A DNA stretch of 64,000 bases from Arthrospira sp. PCC 9108 (GTDB lineage Bacteria > Cyanobacteriota > Cyanobacteriia > Cyanobacteriales > Microcoleaceae): contig CP066886.1 of the NCBI GenBank assembly GCA_016745315.1, positions 6,510,501-6,574,500 on the forward strand. Reading direction: 5' to 3'. A program made the position numbers and the translations under genes. A model generated the notes under the pieces. It ran no database searches. It worked only from the letters and a program-made list of their open reading frames with translations, and had not been told where the DNA came from. Shown piece by piece: positions 45,721-54,429 of this stretch. Position 1 is the stretch's first letter; each line of letters begins with the position of its first letter.

Positions 45721-46770
45721 ATGATACCCGTTATTCTCGCTGGTGGTAAAGGTGAGAGGTTCTGGCCTCTGAGTCGTCGTATCCGACCCAAACAATTTCT
45801 CAGTTTAGACGGTACTGGTCAAAGTTTATTACAAAGCACAGCAGAACGCTTGCTACCTTTGAGTAAAGGTGGTCCGGGTCTGTGGGTGATTACCTCCGCA
45901 CTCCTGGAAAATGGAGTTCAGCAACAGTTACCCGATATCCCACCCGAAAATATTTTAGCCGAACCCCAAGGACGAGATACCGCCCCCGCCGTCGCCTGGA
46001 CTGTGATTGAAGTGGTCCGTCGCTATGGGGAAGATGCCGTGATTGGCTTTTTCCCGGCTGATCATTGGATTGGAAAACCGGATATTTTCCAGGAGGCGAT
46101 TAAATCAGCGGAAAATTTAGCTATCAGCCAGGATCTCATTGTCACCCTAGGGTTACAACCTCAATATCCGGCTACAGGTTACGGTTACATTGAACAGGGC
46201 GAAAAAATTGGCACTTTTGGCGATTTCACTGCTTATCAGGTAGCCCAGTTTACGGAAAAACCTGATCAAGAAAGGGCTGATCAATTTTTGGCTACTGGTC
46301 GCTTTAGTTGGAATGCGGGAATTTTTATATTTCGGGCTGGGGTAGTTCTTGAGGAATTACGCACCTATGCCCCCGATTTAATTGCCGCTCTGGAAGCTGA
46401 AGGAGCCCAGGCTTATGCTAACATTGAAAAAATCAGCATTGACTATGCACTGATGGAAAAAACCCAGAAAGCCTGTGTTTTACCAGTCTCTTTTGGCTGG
46501 GATGACCTGGGAGATTGGAATTCTTTAGAACGTCTTTTACCGAAACAAAATGGCAATGTGGCATTAGTCCGTCACTTGGGACTCGATACCCAAGATTGTA
46601 TTATGTATGGAAGTGATGAAAATGAGGTGATTATTACTATTGGGGTTCAGGATTTGGTGGTGGTTCGCGATGGTAATGTGACTTTGATTGTTGATAAGAA
46701 CCGCACCCAGGATATTAAAAAGGTCTTGCCTCAGTTGGAGGATGATCCTGATTTGAGAGAACTTTTATAG
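45721..46770 (+). CDS. manC: Mannose-1-phosphate guanylyltransferase
   Basis: 349 residues. The N-terminus IPVILAGGKGERFWPLSRR with IRPKQF is the nucleotidyltransferase signature (GGxGxRFWPxSR...PKQF). GFFPADHWI, FTEKPDQERA and WNAGIFIF follow in the right order. It lacks the C-terminal isomerase domain of the long type II enzymes, so it is the monofunctional form. It makes GDP-mannose from GTP and mannose-1-phosphate for exopolysaccharide and glycoconjugates. It is divergent from the LCP gene (64 bases between starts); both serve the envelope. Confidence 0.93.
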   Translation: MIPVILAGGKGERFWPLSRRIRPKQFLSLDGTGQSLLQSTAERLLPLSKGGPGLWVITSALLENGVQQQLPDIPPENILAEPQGRDTAPAVAWTVIEVVRRYGEDAVIGFFPADHWIGKPDIFQEAIKSAENLAISQDLIVTLGLQPQYPATGYGYIEQGEKIGTFGDFTAYQVAQFTEKPDQERADQFLATGRFSWNAGIFIFRAGVVLEELRTYAPDLIAALEAEGAQAYANIEKISIDYALMEKTQKACVLPVSFGWDDLGDWNSLERLLPKQNGNVALVRHLGLDTQDCIMYGSDENEVIITIGVQDLVVVRDGNVTLIVDKNRTQDIKKVLPQLEDDPDLRELL

Positions 46771-46920
46771 GGAGGGCTGACTACTTATCTGGTAGGGTGC
46801 ATCTATGTTTGAGATGAGAAGGGATAAATCTTGAGCAGCCATTGCTATAAGGCGATCGCTTTGTTTGATACTATTAAGGTTGATTGTTGAAGTAAAACAG
46901 TTGGGAGCCAAAGAGCCAAC

Positions 46921-47886
46921 ATGAAAACACGAAAACTTGGGAAATCGGACATTGAAATCACCCCGATTATTTTAGGGACTTGGCAAGCTGATAAACGTTG
47001 GTGGAAAGGTATTGAAAAAGCGGACTTAATCAAGGCTATGCAGCAGGCGGTTGACCTGGGAATTACTACCATTGACACTGCGGAAATCTATGGTGATGGT
47101 ATCTCGGAACAACTGATAGCTGAGGCGTTGTCAGATAGACGCGATCGCCTCATTTATGCCAGCAAAGTATTTGCGACCCATTTACAATATGACCAGGTAA
47201 TTGAAGCGTGCGATCGCTCCTTAAAAAATCTGGAGACCGACTATATAGACCTGTATCAAATTCACTGGCCAACGGGTTCATTTAATACAGAAATTGTGCC
47301 TATTTCCGAAACAATGGCTGCCCTAAATTTGCTCAAACAACAGGGAAAAATTCGAGCCATTGGAGTCTCCAACTTCTCCAAAAATCAACTAGAAGAAGCC
47401 AGCCAATATGGTACTATAGATAGTATACAGCCTCCCTATTCCCTATTTTGGCGCGATGTGGAAAGGGAAACCATGGCTTATTGTGTAGAACAGAAAATCT
47501 CAATTCTCGCTTATTCTTCCCTAGCCCAGGGACTACTGACGGGAAAATTCGGAGTTAATCATCAATTTCATCCCGAAGATCATCGACTCAAAAATAAACT
47601 CATCCAAAACCCAGAACATTATAGCCGGGTTCAAGAAGCAATTAATCAGTTACGCCCCATAGCGGCAGACAAACACTGTACCATAGCACAATTAGCACTG
47701 GCATGGCTAATTTCTCAACCTCAAACTAACGCCATTGTGGGGGCTCGTAATAGCACCCAAGTTGAGCAAAATGTGAAAACCATAGATATTCAACTTTCCC
47801 AGGAAGAGGTTAGCCAAATAGACCAAATTGGGCGTATAGTTACGGATCATCTGGAAAATGAATACCCAATTTTATGGAAATTTTGA
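46921..47886 (+). CDS. Aldo/keto reductase
   Basis: 321 residues, a TIM-barrel fold. The catalytic tetrad is visible: DTAEIYGDG (Asp and Tyr), ASKVFA (Lys) and QIHWPTG (His). GVSNFSKNQLEEA and AIVGARNSTQVEQN bind NADPH. It opens MKTRKLGKSDIEITPIILGTW, the typical N-terminus of the AKR12/13-like group. It reduces carbonyls with NADPH; the physiological substrate is unknown. Stand-alone by spacing. Confidence 0.93.
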   Translation: MKTRKLGKSDIEITPIILGTWQADKRWWKGIEKADLIKAMQQAVDLGITTIDTAEIYGDGISEQLIAEALSDRRDRLIYASKVFATHLQYDQVIEACDRSLKNLETDYIDLYQIHWPTGSFNTEIVPISETMAALNLLKQQGKIRAIGVSNFSKNQLEEASQYGTIDSIQPPYSLFWRDVERETMAYCVEQKISILAYSSLAQGLLTGKFGVNHQFHPEDHRLKNKLIQNPEHYSRVQEAINQLRPIAADKHCTIAQLALAWLISQPQTNAIVGARNSTQVEQNVKTIDIQLSQEEVSQIDQIGRIVTDHLENEYPILWKF

Positions 47887-48138
47887 CATGGCGATCGCCA
47901 AAGCAGTCGGAAAGGGGAAATTCTCAGGGTTTCAAGAGAGGAAATGGCAGTTAGTTAACTAACCTAAAACTTAGATGGTCACAGCCAAAAATATCCGTTC
48001 ATTACGAGGCTAGATGAGCTATAAAATAGCAGCATCAATCGGAAATTAAGGCAACCGTTGAACCTAGGTAAATAGACAATAACTAAATTGTCGGATCAGT
48101 CTTGAGTTAATGAATTTTCCAATCAGCCAAAGCTGCAT

Positions 48139-48414
48139 CTAGTTAAGAGAAGCCGCCATAGACTGAGATGATAAAATTTCGCGAGATTCTTGTCGGACCT
48201 GTCCACTCATAGCGGCTACTTGCAAGTTAGCAAAAGCATTGAGTTCAATAGCATCATATTGAGAATTTTGGAGAATGTACCGGAGTTGATTTTCAGCTTC
48301 CAAGGTTAAATAACCAGTGGCGATCGCTTGTTGGACTACATCTTGAATACACAGCATAGTGAAATTACGGAGTTGTGATTGGTTTAAACTATATTTAGTA
48401 TCGCTGTTTGTCAA
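48139..48414 (-). CDS. Small conserved hypothetical protein
   Basis: 91 residues, all-helical and Gln/Ala-rich, with no membrane segment: QLRNFTMLCIQDVVQQAIAT, EAENQLRYILQNSQYDAI, ELNAFANLQVAAMSGQVRQE. The pattern is like short cyanobacteria-specific proteins of unknown function. It is monocistronic, with a 250-base gap to the AKR gene and 225 to the next. Named only as hypothetical. Confidence 0.65.
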   Translation of the reverse strand: MTNSDTKYSLNQSQLRNFTMLCIQDVVQQAIATGYLTLEAENQLRYILQNSQYDAIELNAFANLQVAAMSGQVRQESREILSSQSMAASLN

Positions 48415-48639
48415 GATAAGGGCAGTGATTCTGATATGGTGTCACTTGTGATGTTCGGCTGATCAGCCTATGATCTAAGTCCACGCTTACCAGGTGAGCC
48501 AGATCACGGATATCCATAATTTTAGGCAATTGTAGGCCTAGTTGATGTACAGCGTGTAGTTTTCCCCAACCTCTTGCCTGCCTGGATCGCCATAATTTAT
48601 GATGAGCCGAGGGATGATCTGATCAGTAATGGAGGGGAA

Positions 48640-49890
48640 ATGATGGCAACAGACGACCTACAACAATATCTAAACAGTTTAGGCGATCGCTACCCTAAAC
48701 TAGGGCAGGCATTAGAACAAGCAGCAAAAGCCCTAAAAGACTCAGGAACTCCCATAACGGATCAGTTACTGCAAGGGTTGATTAACTATAATCGTGATTT
48801 CGCCAATTTCCAACAAACACTACAAAACCGGGGACAAACCACCGCCCTAGCCGCTAGATCCCTGGTAGAGTTACAGCAGTTATACCAAAAAATAACCCCA
48901 GTCACAGATGAGGGAGCCATTCCTCAGCAGGTTTTATCCTTGCTAGAGCAAATTCTCGGGCTGACCCACAGCGAACAGAAAGACTTTGCACCCCTACAAC
49001 AGGCCCACAAACAGGCGCAACAACTCAAACAGCAAATTTCCCAAATAGATCTCAAATCAGACCCACGGGTAAAAGCATTGCTCACCGGAGAGCATCCCCT
49101 CAATATTCTCCTAAACTTGGTGAATAGGGGAGACCAACTCAATGATGAACAGTGGGCAAAATCGGCAGAAATTCTCGAAAATGCCTTTGGGAAATCTTTG
49201 GGGGTAGCTATTTCCAGAGGAAAAATTGTCAGTCAGTCGGGGGGGTCAACAACCACTCAACCGCCATTGAATGTGACAGCAGTTGAACGTCCCACGGCTA
49301 ACCCAGATATTATCATCTTAGAAGAACCTACCACCACTACAGCCCCCAGTGATGTGATTATTGTTCCCAGTGTGGAAATTAACCCGAAACCTCTGACTAT
49401 TGATGGACAAAATATTGTGTTTGGCAATACTGCCATTGTCGGTCAGCCGACAGGGAAAGCGGAAGTTAAACCGGGAAGTGTGGGGTTGCGCGTGAGAGTG
49501 CATTTACAGGGGTTAGGCGATCGCGATTTTGGCGGCGGAGAATATGCTGGCACCAAGGGTCAAGGTCGCCGCTTGGAGGCTTTCCAAATGGCGATTAATC
49601 CTCCGGTTCCGGGTTTGGATATACAATACATGGCTCATATTGCTCAAGTTGGTGATAGTCCCACCGCCTCCAACGGTCAAATGGTGGGAGAACCCGGCAC
49701 AAATCGCCAAATAGAAGGCTTTGCGATTAAGCTCACTGGACCAGAAGCCCCGAAATATGATGTTTTCTATAATGCCCATATTCAAAATAAGGGAGATGTT
49801 CCCGTTTGTAGTAATGGTCAATATTGTGGTACTCGTGGGCAATCTTTACGAGTTGAGGGGATAAAAGTTTGGGTAGAACCCAAAAAATAA
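48640..49890 (+). CDS. Protein with C-terminal ChW-like (hydrophobic W) repeats
   Basis: 416 residues from the ATG at 48640, with GGAGGGG just upstream; a TTG at 48574 is rejected. An N-terminal helical domain (about 1-190) is rich in Gln and Leu heptads; a Thr/Pro linker follows. The last 130 residues hold about three ChW-like units: YMAHIAQVGDSPTASNGQ, ...GTNRQIEGFAIKL, YNAHIQNKGDVPVCSNGQ, ...GQSLRVEGIKVW. The Trp that names the family is replaced by Asp (VGD, KGD). No signal peptide is visible, so it may be cytosolic or exported another way. It may bind carbohydrate or protein; this is not proven. Confidence 0.7.
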   Translation: MMATDDLQQYLNSLGDRYPKLGQALEQAAKALKDSGTPITDQLLQGLINYNRDFANFQQTLQNRGQTTALAARSLVELQQLYQKITPVTDEGAIPQQVLSLLEQILGLTHSEQKDFAPLQQAHKQAQQLKQQISQIDLKSDPRVKALLTGEHPLNILLNLVNRGDQLNDEQWAKSAEILENAFGKSLGVAISRGKIVSQSGGSTTTQPPLNVTAVERPTANPDIIILEEPTTTTAPSDVIIVPSVEINPKPLTIDGQNIVFGNTAIVGQPTGKAEVKPGSVGLRVRVHLQGLGDRDFGGGEYAGTKGQGRRLEAFQMAINPPVPGLDIQYMAHIAQVGDSPTASNGQMVGEPGTNRQIEGFAIKLTGPEAPKYDVFYNAHIQNKGDVPVCSNGQYCGTRGQSLRVEGIKVWVEPKK

Positions 49891-49900
49891 TCCCCCTTGG

Positions 49901-50662
49901 TTAATCTCCCTCTAGGGCTACCAGTAAACATAATAATAGGGCTTCTGTCCACTCAACCACAGCCCCATAGGTGTCTCCGGTATGCCCGCCTAGGCGGTAG
50001 TTTAACCAGATTCCTGTCAGAATAGCGATCGCACTTCCCCCAAGGAGTAGACCCACCCCTACCAGCCAGCGATCGGGTTCTAACCAAATCTGCAAGCCAC
50101 TCAACCCCGAAAGTAGCAAAACCCCGGGGAGTAAATCCAAGGGAGAATAGCTCAAATCTTTGTGAAATGCTCCCTTTCCTTCTGCTTTCAGATAAGGATA
50201 ACGAGCGATCGCCACTAGCTGTCCCCAGCGTCCCCAAGCAGCCACCCCCATCAAAATTAACCAGCGTGTGCGGTCTAAATCAGCGAGGGCGGCGGTTTTT
50301 AGCAGTAAAATAGCTACGGCGGCGATCGCCCCAAAAGCCCCAGTTAAACTATCAGCCATCACCTCTAAGCGTCGCTTCTTGTCAGTCACCGCCAACCCAT
50401 CAGCAGTATCCATCGCCCCATCTAAATGCAGTCCCCCGGTAATGGCAATCCAACCTACCACTACCAAAGCCGCCCGCGTTAATACCGGACAGCCCAACAA
50501 CTGCAAACCTATGTCAGCCAGCCCTAACAATCCCCCAATCATTAACCCCATTACCGGCGCGAGTCTCGCAATTCCCCGAAACTCCAACGTCCAAGACGGA
50601 GGAATAGGTAAGCAGGTATAGAAAGCCACAGCAGCAGCTAAAGCCGCTCGTAGCTGTTCCAT
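49901..50662 (-). CDS. cobS: Adenosylcobinamide-GDP ribazoletransferase (cobalamin synthase)
   Basis: 253 residues from the ATG at 50662 (MEQLRAALAAAVAFYTCLPI), the normal start; an upstream ATG at 50788 would add 42 poorly matching residues. GGLHLDGAMDTADGL is the DGxxDxxDG active-site motif for Mg2+, and VMADSLTGAFGA the second conserved block. About seven membrane helices. It joins adenosylcobinamide-GDP to alpha-ribazole, the last step of cobalamin or pseudocobalamin nucleotide-loop assembly. No other cob genes are adjacent. Confidence 0.93.
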   Translation of the reverse strand: MEQLRAALAAAVAFYTCLPIPPSWTLEFRGIARLAPVMGLMIGGLLGLADIGLQLLGCPVLTRAALVVVGWIAITGGLHLDGAMDTADGLAVTDKKRRLEVMADSLTGAFGAIAAVAILLLKTAALADLDRTRWLILMGVAAWGRWGQLVAIARYPYLKAEGKGAFHKDLSYSPLDLLPGVLLLSGLSGLQIWLEPDRWLVGVGLLLGGSAIAILTGIWLNYRLGGHTGDTYGAVVEWTEALLLCLLVALEGD

Positions 50663-51212
50663 ATACCTAATGAGCGATCGCCAGACTGTCTCAAAACCCA
50701 TAAAACTTAAACTTAAATTTTGCCATAGCTCTATAATATTTCTTAGCTTATGCCACAATTGAGATGAAACCTGTTGGGGTCTAAACATATACTCTAATAC
50801 CGCCCAGATAGTTCCAACCGGCTATGTAAAGTTAAAAGTCAAGAAACATCAAGAAAATCTGGTCAGATCAACTTTCACAGTCCTAGCTTTGCTACAATTG
50901 TGTATAAAGTTAGATCTCCAACACACCCAAGCTGAAATATAATCTCAGCCACCGGGTTATGGGTAGATTTCTGAGAAGAATGCAAGTGGCGAGACAATCT
51001 AAGTAGTACAATTACTCTGTTTTTCTCAAAACTTGCTTCGTTAAGCCTTACACGGTCAACGGTTCAGGGAAAAAATCTGTCATACCTAGGGTGCTAAATT
51101 GTCCTAAACTCTCTGCGTGAAACTGACCTTATAACTATCGGCTTAACTAGGTAAAGGTGCCAGGTGGCGGTTTTGGTTTAGGAGAAACTATAAAACTAGA
51201 GGCTTTTGCTCT
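50663..51212. other. Intergenic region between divergent cobS and a conserved hypothetical gene
   Basis: About 550 bases. The first 126 bases can be read as an N-terminal extension of cobS but are unlike the family. The rest has no gene. I looked for a cobalamin-riboswitch box and found none. A ggtgccaggtggcgg stretch lies about 55 bases before the 51213 start, with weak dyad character. Confidence 0.4.
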
Positions 51213-51662
51213 ATGAGTTACGATCAATTAAATTGCAGGGTGTCTGCTCCATGTATTATCGATACCGGAATCGTTGTTAACAAGCGCGATATGCAGAAGT
51301 TGCTGGTTGACCTCGGTAGGGTTCGCTATATACATATCCAAGACAGCCAGGTAAAAAGTCAAGGCGAAGGTCATATCCTGGAAGTGTTTGCGGATCAACA
51401 GCAGGCTACTCTCATTGCTAACCATGCTTTGTATTTGAATGTTTACAGTTTTGATTATCTCGAACTGAAACAATCCTCCGATAATGAAACCTATTTCGAC
51501 TTAGTGCAAGATGGGCGATTACTGCGATTAGTTCCCCTGTCTAATCCTTTACAAGACCAGGCGACAAGGAATTTACAAGCCGCCGCCTTTGATGCGGTCA
51601 TGGATCAAGTCCTATCAAATAACTGGGATACCCCCATTGATGATGATGATTGTCCCTTTTAA
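51213..51662 (+). CDS. Conserved hypothetical protein
   Basis: 149 residues, acidic, ending in DTPIDDDDCPF. Mixed alpha/beta: VVNKRDMQKLLVDLGRVRYI, HILEVFADQQQATLIANHAL, YLNVYSFDYLELKQ. No signal peptide or membrane helix. A GGAGAA site is present upstream. It lies 45 bases before tgt on the same strand and may be co-transcribed. The style is cyanobacterial; the function is not recognised. Confidence 0.7.
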   Translation: MSYDQLNCRVSAPCIIDTGIVVNKRDMQKLLVDLGRVRYIHIQDSQVKSQGEGHILEVFADQQQATLIANHALYLNVYSFDYLELKQSSDNETYFDLVQDGRLLRLVPLSNPLQDQATRNLQAAAFDAVMDQVLSNNWDTPIDDDDCPF

Positions 51663-51707
51663 TTGTCATCAATTGATATGATTTTCTCAGTTTTGTAGTT
51701 TAACTTC

Positions 51708-52820
51708 ATGCCCGAATCATTTTCGTTTCAAATACAGGCTCGCTGCACTCAAACTCAAGCGAGGGCAGGGGTTTTTGTCACTCCCCATGGTATCGTGGAA
51801 ACTCCCCGATTTATGCCAGTGGGAACCTTGGCTAATGTCAAAACTTTGACTCCGGCTCAACTCCTGGATACGGGCGCTCAGATGGTGCTATCCAATACCT
51901 ATCATTTGCACCTACAACCAGGGGAAAAAATTGTGGCGGCGGCGGGGGGACTACATAAGTTTATGGCCTGGAATGGTCCGATATTAACGGATTCAGGAGG
52001 TTTTCAGGTTTTTAGTCTCAGTGAAATGCGGACGGTGACAGAAGCGGGGGTGCGGTTTCGATCGCCTCACGATGGAGCAATTATTGAATTGTCCCCAGAA
52101 CGCTCCATTGAGATCCAAAATCAATTGGGGGCTGATGTGATTATGGCCTTTGATGAGTGCCCCCCTTATCCGGCTTCTAGGGAAGATGTGATCGCAGCTA
52201 CCGATCGCACTGTTAGATGGCTAGAACGCTGCATAGCTGCTCATAACCGACCAGAGGCAGCCCTGTTTGGTATCGTACAAGGGGGAGTTTACCCAGATTT
52301 ACGGGTGGCAGCAGCTAAAAAATTAGTAGAATTTGATTTGCCAGGTTATGCCATTGGCGGGGTGAGTGTCGGTGAACCTACCGATTTAATGGAAATGGTG
52401 GTTCGTGTCACTACCCCCATTTTGCCAGACCATAAGCCTAGATATTTGATGGGGATAGGAACTTACCGGGAAATGGCACAGGCGATCGCATCAGGTATAG
52501 ATTTATTTGATTGTGTCATTCCTACCCGTTTGGCTCGTCATGGGGCGGCTTTGGTGGCCGGAGAACGCTGGAATTTGAAAAATGCCCAATTTCGAGAGGA
52601 CTTTCGACCCCTCGACCCCAGTTGTCCTTGTTACACTTGCCAAAATTTTAGCCGCGCCTATATTAGTCATCTGGTACGCGCTAAGGAACTTTTAGCCTAT
52701 ACTCTCCTGAGTATTCATAATGTTACTGAACTGATTAGGTTTACTACCCGTATCCGAGACGCGATTTTGAGCGATCGCATGACTGACGAGTTCGGACAAT
52801 ATTTGCAAGTTGATTGCTAA
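51708..52820 (+). CDS. tgt: Queuine/preQ1 tRNA-ribosyltransferase
   Basis: 370 residues. LTDSGGFQVFSL holds the catalytic Asp, GGVSVGEP the substrate loop, LFDCVIPTRLARHG the nucleophile Asp and the tRNA-binding turn. CPCYTCQNFSRAYISHL carries the three Cys and one His zinc ligands. It exchanges G34 for preQ1 in GUN-anticodon tRNAs. It is followed by psbK, a gene order common in cyanobacteria. Confidence 0.97.
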   Translation: MPESFSFQIQARCTQTQARAGVFVTPHGIVETPRFMPVGTLANVKTLTPAQLLDTGAQMVLSNTYHLHLQPGEKIVAAAGGLHKFMAWNGPILTDSGGFQVFSLSEMRTVTEAGVRFRSPHDGAIIELSPERSIEIQNQLGADVIMAFDECPPYPASREDVIAATDRTVRWLERCIAAHNRPEAALFGIVQGGVYPDLRVAAAKKLVEFDLPGYAIGGVSVGEPTDLMEMVVRVTTPILPDHKPRYLMGIGTYREMAQAIASGIDLFDCVIPTRLARHGAALVAGERWNLKNAQFREDFRPLDPSCPCYTCQNFSRAYISHLVRAKELLAYTLLSIHNVTELIRFTTRIRDAILSDRMTDEFGQYLQVDC

Positions 52821-52921
52821 CCATAGCCCGATCATCTCAGAAATTATCGCTTAAATGAGAATTGTCGCAAAGATTTGTTAAAATTCTGTAAGCGATATTT
52901 TAGTAAGAGGTTAATTGATTC

Positions 52922-53059
52922 ATGGAAGCAGCACTGCTATTGGCAAAACTGCCAGAAGCCTACTCGATTTTTAGCCCGGTTGTTGATATTTTGCCCGTTA
53001 TTCCCGTCTTTTTCCTGCTGTTGGCTTTTGTGTGGCAAGCTGCTGTCGGTTTCCGATAA
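52922..53059 (+). CDS. psbK: Photosystem II protein PsbK
   Basis: 45 residues: MEAALLLAKLPEAYSIFSPV followed by a single membrane helix (DILPVIPVFFLLLAFVWQA) and AVGFR. The first eight residues form the short leader removed from mature PsbK, which begins KLPEAY. It is a small intrinsic subunit at the CP43 edge of photosystem II. It is hidden by a longer open frame in another register (52875-53135). It lies 101 bases after tgt. Confidence 0.95.
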   Translation: MEAALLLAKLPEAYSIFSPVVDILPVIPVFFLLLAFVWQAAVGFR

Positions 53060-53255
53060 GCCCAAACCCGCTCAGGCTATCGGTCCTATAGTGGGTGTGT
53101 GGTGTGTGAAATCCCACAGCCTAGCGTGCCGATAGCCCCTTGGAATTCCATCAATGGGCATAAGCTAGAATATTAAGCGCCCACTTCATTTAACTTATGT
53201 CATGATGTTGCTAGGTTGAGGTGGTCTGGATCAGGATTTCAGAAATAAAGTTGTT

Positions 53256-54053
53256 ATGCCTACTAATGCGATCGCCCTGTGCAAGTCTGTTGTTATATTG
53301 ACAACTATAGTTTTAACTCAGGCAGTCCCCCCGTCTGTGGTAGCCCGGTCTTCTCCAGGGGTTGTTAGTCAAATCACCGCTAAAGAGTTTTTTGATCGCG
53401 GTGTCGCCCGTTACCAACGGGGAGATAAACAAGGGGCGATCGCTGATTTTACCCAAGCTATTCGCTTGAACCGTAACTATGCCCTCGCTTACTATAACCG
53501 GGGAGTGGTAAGGTTTAAGAGTGGCAATAACTTGACTGAGGCGATCGCTGATTTTACCCAAGCTATCCGCCTTAATCCTGAATATGTTGATGCCTACTAT
53601 AATCGTGCCATTGCCCGTGTCAAAGTTCAACAATACTGGCCGGCTATTGATGATATTACCCAGGTGATCAGGCTCGACCCCTCTCATGATCGGGCTTTCT
53701 ATCTGCGGGGATTAATTTATTCGGAAAATCTTAAAGATTATCAAACGGGGATTAATGATTTTACTGAAGCGATCCGCCTTAACCCCGGAAACCCAGCACC
53801 CTATTTTAAGCGTGGGAATGCTCGCTATCGCATTGGCGATCGTGAAAGGGCTATTGATGACTATAACAAAGCCATTGAGATCAACCCATCAGACCCGGAA
53901 CCTTATTATAACCGAGCCATCAGTCGCTACCAAATTGGCGATCGCCAAGGCGCTATCTTTGACCTACAGAAGTCCGCAGACCTATATATGGATTTGGGTA
54001 ATTTCGAGAAGTACCAAAAGGCGATCGATACCTTAGAAAAATTTGGTAATTAA
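53256..54053 (+). CDS. Exported tetratricopeptide repeat (TPR) protein
   Basis: 265 residues. A signal peptide (about residues 1-30, ending near VARS) is followed by five to six TPR units of 34 residues, e.g. FFDRGVARYQRGDKQGAI with ADFTQAIRLNRNYALAYYNR, repeated with AIADFTQAIRLNP and AIDDYNKAIEINP. The repeats are so alike that recent internal duplication is likely. TPRs mediate protein binding. Located in the periplasm or lumen if the signal is used. Monocistronic. Confidence 0.85.
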   Translation: MPTNAIALCKSVVILTTIVLTQAVPPSVVARSSPGVVSQITAKEFFDRGVARYQRGDKQGAIADFTQAIRLNRNYALAYYNRGVVRFKSGNNLTEAIADFTQAIRLNPEYVDAYYNRAIARVKVQQYWPAIDDITQVIRLDPSHDRAFYLRGLIYSENLKDYQTGINDFTEAIRLNPGNPAPYFKRGNARYRIGDRERAIDDYNKAIEINPSDPEPYYNRAISRYQIGDRQGAIFDLQKSADLYMDLGNFEKYQKAIDTLEKFGN

Positions 54054-54429
54054 TTCCCCTAGCGCGAACCTAGCAACACACCTTTACCGAATCTTTACAA
54101 ACTTTCGGCAAATTTTACCAAAGTTTTATAGACTTGGTGTTATGTTTTGCCTAGAATGTGGGTAGACGGGTGTTAGATACTTAACCTTAGTGTCCGTCTG
54201 ACTCCTGTACCACAGGACAGACATGGGGACTAAACAAAGAACTATCGCATCTATTATAGCATTTTTCCCCGTTTCCTGTCGTCATGGGCTGGGTTTAGGG
54301 ACATATTTTAAGGATTTGATCAGACCTATCAGTTCTGATCAGTTTTGGTCGTGCCAGTCTCAAGGGTCAGTGTTCGCTGTGTTTGTTGGTAGGTAAAAAT
54401 TAATTCTTGATGAGGATAGAGAAATTACC
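54054..54429. other. Intergenic region with a strong hairpin
   Basis: 376 bases without a gene. A hairpin spans 54196-54222: GTCTG-ac-TCCTGT, loop acc, ACAGGA-CAGAC, 11 bp with one 2-base bulge. A second pairing, agacgg with ccgtct, flanks it on the left (about 54163-54199). No T run follows. It could be part of an sRNA or a 5' leader; no family is recognised. Confidence 0.4.

Noticed and set aside
50663..50788. Possible cobalamin riboswitch upstream of cobS
   Set aside because: I looked for the conserved B12-box and found no match in either orientation.
52875..53135. 86-codon plus-strand frame overlapping psbK
   Set aside because: psbK occupies a different frame there and explains the sequence fully.
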